A stretch of 10,777 nucleotides of DNA from positions 1 to 10,777 of the forward strand of contig JAIRJY010000080.1 in NCBI GenBank assembly GCA_031260365.1. Reading direction: 5' to 3'. Positions 6,770 through 10,777 of the stretch are shown here, piece by piece. The notes below the pieces were generated by a model. That model was not told the DNA's origin. It saw only the letters and a program-made list of their open reading frames with translations, and searched no databases. Each line of letters opens with the position of its first letter. The stretch's first letter is position 1. Made by a program: the position numbers and the translations under genes. The DNA comes from Nitrososphaerota archaeon. GTDB taxonomy: Archaea; Thermoproteota; Bathyarchaeia; Bathyarchaeales; Bathycorpusculaceae.

Positions 6770-8183
6770 TCGGTCTCGCGGTCTTATATTTTAGGTCTGG
6801 ATTATATGGTCCTGCTGCACATTCCGTATAACCTTTAGCTATACCCTCCAAATGTCGATGAAGCAAATATGGAAATTTTTGACAATCAAAAGCAGTAAAG
6901 GGATATTCTACAGTACCAAAGGCGTTCACTAAAACAGTAAGTATAACCGCAGCTTTGAACCCTTCACTAAATCCCGGGAGAATCTTTTTCGCGGTTTTTT
7001 CTGTATGTATGATTACTGGTTCATATTTCAATAGTCGTATTCGTCCCGTTAACAGTTCCTGCATCATACCTTGTTTAACAAGTCGGTACTTTGTAACTTT
7101 TTTCTCAAGATGTTCAATTTCTACAGCCATATTAAAAATGACTTCAGTAATGGCAATTTGTTCTGGTTTTGGCGGTAATCGTAACTCAACATTTTTTATC
7201 TGTGGTACGGTCAGTTGAGGAACACCCGTACTTTCTTGAGGAAACTCTATGCAAGTGTTCAATAAATCAGTCACAAACTGACTATTCACGTTATTGATAG
7301 TTTTGGGAACCAGAACCAACAATCTTACGATTGCATCAAAATCAGTTTCACGGTACATTGCAACTCCGATATCGCCGCGACCAGTAACAGTAATTGAATC
7401 ACCTTTATAACGTGGAACTGAAGTGAAACCATACAGGCCTCCGTTTTGTAGTGCGTTTGCATATATTGGGTATTTGTGTTTGTGGGTTTGTGATGGAGAA
7501 AAATGTTCCTTAATCAAATCGCCACAAGCAAATAAATCGAATTCTGAGCAGATATTCGAAAGTTCCCACTCTCCACTGAATCCTGGTAGGCGTTTTTTGC
7601 CTGTTAGTAGTGTTTGCATTGCCCCCTGCTTAATAGCCTTCTTCTTCGCAATCAACCCCTCAAGAGACATAATCAAACAATCAATGTCAGAAAGTACTGC
7701 CACAATACTGTTTTGTTCTTTTGTATCATTTGGCACTAGTACAGTTAGTTTACTTAGAGCATTTTTTGATAATTCTAAGAAAGTCGTGCCGATTGCTTTC
7801 GCTATCATTTCATTTTTGAGCATCTGTAACGCATAATACAGGAATTCATTATTCACAAGCTTATTACAGACAAGATTCTTAAAACCCTGATTGGTAGTTA
7901 ATTCGGTACCTGCGATACTTATGGCTCCAATTGTTGCACGAGTACAAAGTAAGTTTGTTCCTTCAGGAAGTAAAACAGCTGAACTATTTTTCATGCCATC
8001 ATGACTGATTTTACGTTCGGTTGAAATAAGATATTTAGTTTTTTGCTCTGTAATATCAGAAGGGGTGACCCAAAGTACAGTCCCATTCCAAAATGAAAGA
8101 TTATTTGTATTTGGTGTACCACCATTAAAAATGTCGGCTAAATGTCCTATTTCTTGTAAGCTCCAGTTTTCTGGCACTACCAT
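6726..8183 (-). CDS. hsdS: HsdS main fragment: two target-recognition domains
   Basis: This 485-residue piece shows the two-fold Methylase_S layout. TRD1 spans about residues 1-165 (VPENWSLQEIGHLADIFNGGTP, VLWVTPSDI). The first conserved helical spacer spans about 166-200 (LIAKKKAIKQGAMQTLLTGKKRL). TRD2 is about 206-345, with YPIYANALQNGGLYGF and VTGRGDIGVAMYRETDF. The second spacer is about 346-385 (VEIEHLEKKVTKYRLVKQGMMQELLTGRIRLL). The spacers form the coiled coil that sets the gap in the bipartite target and binds HsdM. After residue 395 comes an unusual extension opening with KILPGFSEGFKAAVIL and containing AAGPYNPDLKY. The last few residues before the TAG are probably out of register with the original protein. 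The recognition sequence cannot be predicted by eye. Confidence 0.85.
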   Translation of the reverse strand: MVVPENWSLQEIGHLADIFNGGTPNTNNLSFWNGTVLWVTPSDITEQKTKYLISTERKISHDGMKNSSAVLLPEGTNLLCTRATIGAISIAGTELTTNQGFKNLVCNKLVNNEFLYYALQMLKNEMIAKAIGTTFLELSKNALSKLTVLVPNDTKEQNSIVAVLSDIDCLIMSLEGLIAKKKAIKQGAMQTLLTGKKRLPGFSGEWELSNICSEFDLFACGDLIKEHFSPSQTHKHKYPIYANALQNGGLYGFTSVPRYKGDSITVTGRGDIGVAMYRETDFDAIVRLLVLVPKTINNVNSQFVTDLLNTCIEFPQESTGVPQLTVPQIKNVELRLPPKPEQIAITEVIFNMAVEIEHLEKKVTKYRLVKQGMMQELLTGRIRLLKYEPVIIHTEKTAKKILPGFSEGFKAAVILTVLVNAFGTVEYPFTAFDCQKFPYLLHRHLEGIAKGYTECAAGPYNPDLKYKTARPIALKKGYIRECTGK

Positions 8184-8434
8184 TTAAACCCCATCCTTTC
8201 CAAATGAGATTTGACTTTGCTCTCCAGTGTCGTTACTTCTGCCGCGAATTCTGATAGAGTAAATTCGTAGCGTTCCACTATCTCGGTGATGTGAGACGAA
8301 AGTTTGTGTGACACTGCGTTGTTGATGGTGTCAATGTGGTTATAGATTGTTTGGAACCATTTTTCTTCTACGATTATTTGTTTGATTTCTTCGTCAGTTA
8401 GTTGTTCGTATTTTTTCTTTATCCTTTCGTCCAA
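8177..8434 (-). CDS. hsdM: HsdM C-terminal fragment (85 residues)
   Basis: The piece reads DERIKKKYEQLTDEEIKQIIVEEKW near its start and SKVKSHLERMGFKW at its end. This is the usual C-terminal helical tail of long HsdM proteins, which packs against HsdS. The family match begins a little upstream, at KVIKETNTLL, in the same frame and before the nominal ATG at 8434, which shows that it is not a separate gene. No SD precedes 8434. Its TAG stop overlaps the hsdS ATG. Without the upstream frames it has no catalytic role. Confidence 0.8.
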   Translation of the reverse strand: MDERIKKKYEQLTDEEIKQIIVEEKWFQTIYNHIDTINNAVSHKLSSHITEIVERYEFTLSEFAAEVTTLESKVKSHLERMGFKW

Positions 8435-9956
8435 TAGAGTGTTTGTTTCTTTGATGACTTTTTTCTTGTCTGATTCTTTCTCTTAGTTGTAGATATTTCA
8501 TTAATACTTCGTACTCTGTTGTGTCATCAAGATTGTTTTTGATTTCTTTTAGACGAGCTTTAATGGTGGTGTCTTTTAGGTCTTCTAATCCTAAAAAGCG
8601 ACAGTCTTCATCGATGTTTTCTTCCACAATAATCTCAAGTTCTGCTGCAAGGCTGTCCAATTCACTCTGGTGTTTTTGTAGCTCCGCCAGTTTGTCAGGA
8701 TAAAAAAGTCTTATCAAAAGAGATTTAGGTATGACCACTCCATCGTAACTTTTCTCTTTGCCTGTTTGCTCGTTCTCAGCTGCATCTTTGGATGTTTTCT
8801 TTGTTGCGTATTCATATGTAATTTTGCGACCTATGTCATAGCCCTCAAGGCATATAACATATAGGTCATCTTGCATAGTTTCTTCCCAGTGTTCCATTAA
8901 CTTTTGATAAACATCATACTTATCAATCAATGCTATGTTAGAAAATGCCGACAAAAGAGATTCAGATAGGTCGTGGATAATTGTTTTGGGATTGTCTTTT
9001 TGTTGGAGGTTCATCAGTGTAGGTTTGACTTGTTCTTTCCAAGCATTATAGACGGCTGTTATTGTTTTAGCGTGGTTGATAAATTCCTGATGTTGGGTAA
9101 TTGTGTTAACTATTTCGTCTTTTGGTACTGTAGCTTTGAGGTAGCTTTCACGTAAGGGTGTGAATAGCAGGTTTTTTATTGATGGATATACTTGCCAATA
9201 TTCAGTCATGCTGTCTATGTCAGATACAGGGATACCGCCGTTTAGATGGGCGTTTATGTCCTGTAAATCCTCTGGTTCACTGCTGTCTATGTACCGAGGG
9301 ATGTTTAGATTGTATTCATTTTTAACTTTGATTTCTTCGATGGGTACAAAGCGAGAGTATTTGTCTATAGACATTTGGTTGTTGAATACTGTTACGATTT
9401 TGTGGATGTCTTGTTCTCGTAGGCGGTTTTTGTTTCCGTCTTTGATAAAGCCTTTGGAGGCATTAATCATAAAAATGCCTTTACGAGTCGTAGCTGTTTC
9501 CTTATCTATAACCACTATGCAAGCTGGAATGCCCGTGCCATAAAACAGGTTAGCTGGCAACCCTATTATGCCCTTTATGTAACCTCGTTCTATGATGTTT
9601 TTGCGTATTTCAGCCTCTGCATTACCTCTAAAAAGTACTCCATGAGGCAAAATAATCGCTCCCTTTCCAGTACTTTTCAAAGACTTTAGCATATGTAACA
9701 GAAACGCGTAGTCTCCATTTTTTTCAGGTGGAATTCCCAGTCCCTCAAAGCGTCTAAATTCATCATTGTCTGGGTCAAGTCCGTTAGTCCAGTTTTTACT
9801 GGAAAAAGGCGGATTGGCAACAGCAAAATCAAACGTTTTTAGTGTGCCATCTTTGTTTTTGAATTGGGGTTCTGTAAAGGTGTTACCTTGCTGGATATCT
9901 GCTGTGTCATTATCGTGGAGTATCATGTTTATTTTGGCTAAGCCTCTTGTTGTCAC
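8394..9956 (-). CDS. hsdM: HsdM central fragment: methyltransferase catalytic domain
   Basis: This 520-codon piece has a nominal GTG start at 9956 that is really the valine of KDVTTRGLAKINMIL inside the methylase. It contains the catalytic motif IV N-P-P-F (residues 48-51 here, about 265-268 in the repaired protein) within FDFAVANPPFSSKNW. It also has the signature blocks GIPPEKNGDYAFLLH, GKGAIILPHGVLFRGNAEA, GLPANLFYGTGIPACI, KGFIKDGNKNRLREQDIHKI and YNLNIPRYID. NPPF flips and methylates adenine at N6. The SAM-binding motif I lies in the other fragment, so this piece alone cannot work. Its last ~24 residues (from about KSHQRNKHSIG) are out-of-frame readthrough after the second shift. Confidence 0.87.
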   Translation of the reverse strand: MTTRGLAKINMILHDNDTADIQQGNTFTEPQFKNKDGTLKTFDFAVANPPFSSKNWTNGLDPDNDEFRRFEGLGIPPEKNGDYAFLLHMLKSLKSTGKGAIILPHGVLFRGNAEAEIRKNIIERGYIKGIIGLPANLFYGTGIPACIVVIDKETATTRKGIFMINASKGFIKDGNKNRLREQDIHKIVTVFNNQMSIDKYSRFVPIEEIKVKNEYNLNIPRYIDSSEPEDLQDINAHLNGGIPVSDIDSMTEYWQVYPSIKNLLFTPLRESYLKATVPKDEIVNTITQHQEFINHAKTITAVYNAWKEQVKPTLMNLQQKDNPKTIIHDLSESLLSAFSNIALIDKYDVYQKLMEHWEETMQDDLYVICLEGYDIGRKITYEYATKKTSKDAAENEQTGKEKSYDGVVIPKSLLIRLFYPDKLAELQKHQSELDSLAAELEIIVEENIDEDCRFLGLEDLKDTTIKARLKEIKNNLDDTTEYEVLMKYLQLRERIRQEKSHQRNKHSIGRKDKEKIRTTN

Positions 9957-10608
9957 ATCTTTTTCTTGTCCATATAATGGTTACACCATTTTCTGTTTCA
10001 GCAGCTCCCTTAAGTAACAACGAACCTGAACCACAGGCTATGTCATAAAGTGTCTGGCTACGCTGAGCAGTTTTTATCCCAATGACTTTGGCCATTATTC
10101 TTGAAACCTCAGCAGGTGTATAGAATTGCCCTTTACTTTTACCTGACTCTATAGCAAAATGGCGCATTAAATACTCATAAGCATCGCCTAAAATGTCATC
10201 ATGCTCTACTCTGTTTTTGCTTAAATCAAACTCGGGTCGCTGAAAAATAGCAACCAAATTGGAAAGACGCTCTTGCATCTCTTTACCCTTCCCCAACTTG
10301 TCAGAATCATTAAAATCTGCAACATCAATAATACCTTTAAGATCGTTAGCTTCAGCAAGTTTAGAAATAATCTTGTTTATACCATCACCAATCTCAGGCT
10401 TACCCTTTAATGCTGCCATATCAGCAAAACTACCTCCAGAAGGCACCTCGATTAGAGCGTTAGGATTTACCGCATAACGATCAGAAACATACTTTACAAA
10501 CAATAACACCAAAATGTAATCCTTATACTGAGAAGCATCCATTCCCCCTCTTAATTCATCGCAACTCTTCATAAGTGAACTATAGATTTCACTCTTCTTA
10601 ACTGGCAT
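9910..10608 (-). CDS. hsdM: HsdM N-terminal fragment: HsdM_N helical domain and SAM motif
   Basis: This 232-codon piece starts at the true ATG, with an SD (agagagga) just upstream. Residues 1-150 form the HsdM_N helical domain (CDELRGGMDASQYKDYILVLLFVKYVSDRY), which contacts HsdS and closes on DNA. QFYTP at 161-165 opens the methylase domain, and the SAM-binding motif I is D189-I-A-C-G-S-G195, with Ile where many relatives have Pro. Correct sequence ends at GVTI (residue 211); the last 21 residues (from IWTRKRCDN) are out of frame. The residues after 211 therefore look unlike any methylase and end at an early stop. Confidence 0.87.
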   Translation of the reverse strand: MPVKKSEIYSSLMKSCDELRGGMDASQYKDYILVLLFVKYVSDRYAVNPNALIEVPSGGSFADMAALKGKPEIGDGINKIISKLAEANDLKGIIDVADFNDSDKLGKGKEMQERLSNLVAIFQRPEFDLSKNRVEHDDILGDAYEYLMRHFAIESGKSKGQFYTPAEVSRIMAKVIGIKTAQRSQTLYDIACGSGSLLLKGAAETENGVTIIWTRKRCDNKRLSQNKHDTPR

Positions 10609-10653
10609 ATTCCTCTCTCTTGGCTTTATTTATTTTGAAATATCCTAAATAAA
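10609..10653 (-). promoter_or_regulatory. hsdM leader with SD and an 8-bp inverted repeat
   Basis: Read on the - strand, the hsdM ATG follows agagagga at 10611-10618, a usable but close SD. Just upstream is a perfect inverted repeat, tttatttA at 10625-10632 and its complement at 10646-10653, with a 13-base centre. It could be an operator or a weak AT hairpin. A tatagt string at 10660-10665 could serve as a -10 box but lacks a fitting -35, so no promoter is called. Confidence 0.4.
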
Positions 10654-10675
10654 CATGGAACTATAGTGGATTAAC

Positions 10676-10777
10676 TTAACAATTAGATGTTACAAAATAG
10701 GTGTACACAGCCTCTTGCAGACCGTCACATTTAGGCATCAAATCAGGTAAAGCCCGCTTCATATTTGCCCACCGATG
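10676..10777 (-). CDS. C-terminal end of an unidentified gene (partial)
   Basis: An open - strand frame enters from the right edge and gives 33 residues ending in ALPDLMPKCDGL...AVYTYFVTSNC before a TAA at 10676-10678. The residue mix (W, several K/R, a hydrophobic end) looks like real protein. Its location beside a restriction cluster raises the thought of a transposase tail, but I cannot match it to a family. It lies on the same strand as hsdM, with 67 bases between its stop and the hsdM ATG. It could be an upstream operon member or a mobile-element remnant. Confidence 0.4.
   Translation of the reverse strand, partial: HRWANMKRALPDLMPKCDGLQEAVYTYFVTSNC

Larger units (their letters stand above)
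6404..8183 (-). pseudogene. hsdS: Type I specificity subunit S with C-terminal extension, frameshifted
   Basis: The specificity subunit recognises the bipartite DNA target for both methylation and cleavage. The main frame ends at a TAG (6726-6728); the family sequence then continues in a frame offset by +1 down to a TGA at 6404-6406. Removing one base gives 592 residues. The lesion lies between about 6790 and 6726; the best-looking repair drops one A of the AAA codon just before the stop, giving ...GYIRECTG-NRGFVTSNN. A 6-A run (T-run at 6756-6761 on +) is an alternative site. The start ATG overlaps the hsdM stop by 7 bases (ATGGTAG), so it is coupled to hsdM. The two DNA-recognition domains are upstream of the lesion, so target reading might survive. 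Confidence 0.75.
8177..10608 (-). pseudogene. hsdM: Type I modification methylase subunit M with two frameshifts
   Basis: This first gene of the operon encodes the N6-adenine methyltransferase that, as M2S, protects the host and, with HsdR, forms the restriction complex. The coding sequence is spread over three frames. Shift 1 is at about 9972-9980: family sequence GVTI joins YGQEKDVTTRGLA only if one base of attatatgg is skipped, and a TAA at 9981-9983 in the second frame confines the site. Shift 2 is at the 6-base T-run 8459-8464 (A-run in the coding strand): RIRQEK joins VIKETNTLLDERIKKKYEQL when one A is dropped. Removing these two bases gives 809 residues, a normal length for the long HsdM class. 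Each lesion is one extra base. As written no full methylase can be made. Confidence 0.88.

Noticed and set aside
8177-8434. 85-codon frame as a separate gene between hsdM and hsdS
   Set aside because: It matches the HsdM C-terminal tail, has no SD, and its family sequence extends upstream of the nominal ATG.
8455-8470. Programmed -1 frameshifting at the A6-G tract of hsdM
   Set aside because: The tract is not in the register required for an A-AAA-AAG slip, and the shift needed is +1 (or -2). Six A residues are also short for transcriptional slippage.
9160-9543. 127-codon + strand frame opposite hsdM
   Set aside because: It is the antisense reading of the conserved methylase; the same applies to the + strand frames at 7423-7836, 6955-7218, 3595-3930 and 4038-4298.
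1-10777. CRISPR array, tRNA or rRNA gene, or complete insertion sequence
   Set aside because: No regularly spaced repeats, cloverleaf-like segment or transposase with terminal inverted repeats was seen on either strand.

Overview
The window is moderately AT-rich bacterial DNA. SD sites are strong and purine-rich (for example the aggaggt 6 bases before hsdR), and genes are tightly packed. The nitroreductase-cupin pair and the restriction cluster would fit an anaerobic Bacillota genome (Clostridia or Negativicutes). That is an impression from composition and gene style; no marker gene fixes the taxonomy.

Left part (1-1140, + strand): a possible C-terminal gene scrap, an AT-rich gap with a 12-bp tandem duplication, then a two-gene unit of a 170-residue FMN nitroreductase and a 112-residue cupin with a GTG start. 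Next (1237-2538, + strand) is a stand-alone gene whose C-terminal third is a Schlafen/AlbA_2 domain. The three acidic positions expected of a Schlafen-type nuclease appear to be kept. Its first ~290 residues match nothing I can name.

Right part (2588-10608, - strand): one Type I restriction-modification operon read right to left as hsdM - hsdS - hsdR - YgjP-like metallopeptidase. Every junction overlaps (7, 4 and 11 bases), so translational coupling is expected. The operon is tail-to-tail with the Schlafen-like gene, 49 bases apart.

The most striking observation is that all three hsd genes are broken as written. hsdM has two +1 frameshifts (near 9975 and 8459-8464). hsdS has one +1 frameshift (about 6726-6790), inside an unusual ~200-residue C-terminal extension. 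hsdR has an in-frame TAG (6141-6143) in a position where a tyrosine is expected. Correcting one base per lesion gives proteins of 809, 592 and 1020 residues, normal for HsdM and HsdR and long for HsdS. The flanking genes are intact. Either the operon is a very recently inactivated restriction system or the assembly carries base-insertion errors; read-level data would decide. Several short open frames that look like separate small genes (85, 88 and 121 residues) are pieces of these subunits.

The right edge holds a promoter-side leader with an 8-bp inverted repeat and the last 33 residues of an unidentified - strand gene. I saw no tRNA, rRNA, CRISPR array or complete insertion sequence.
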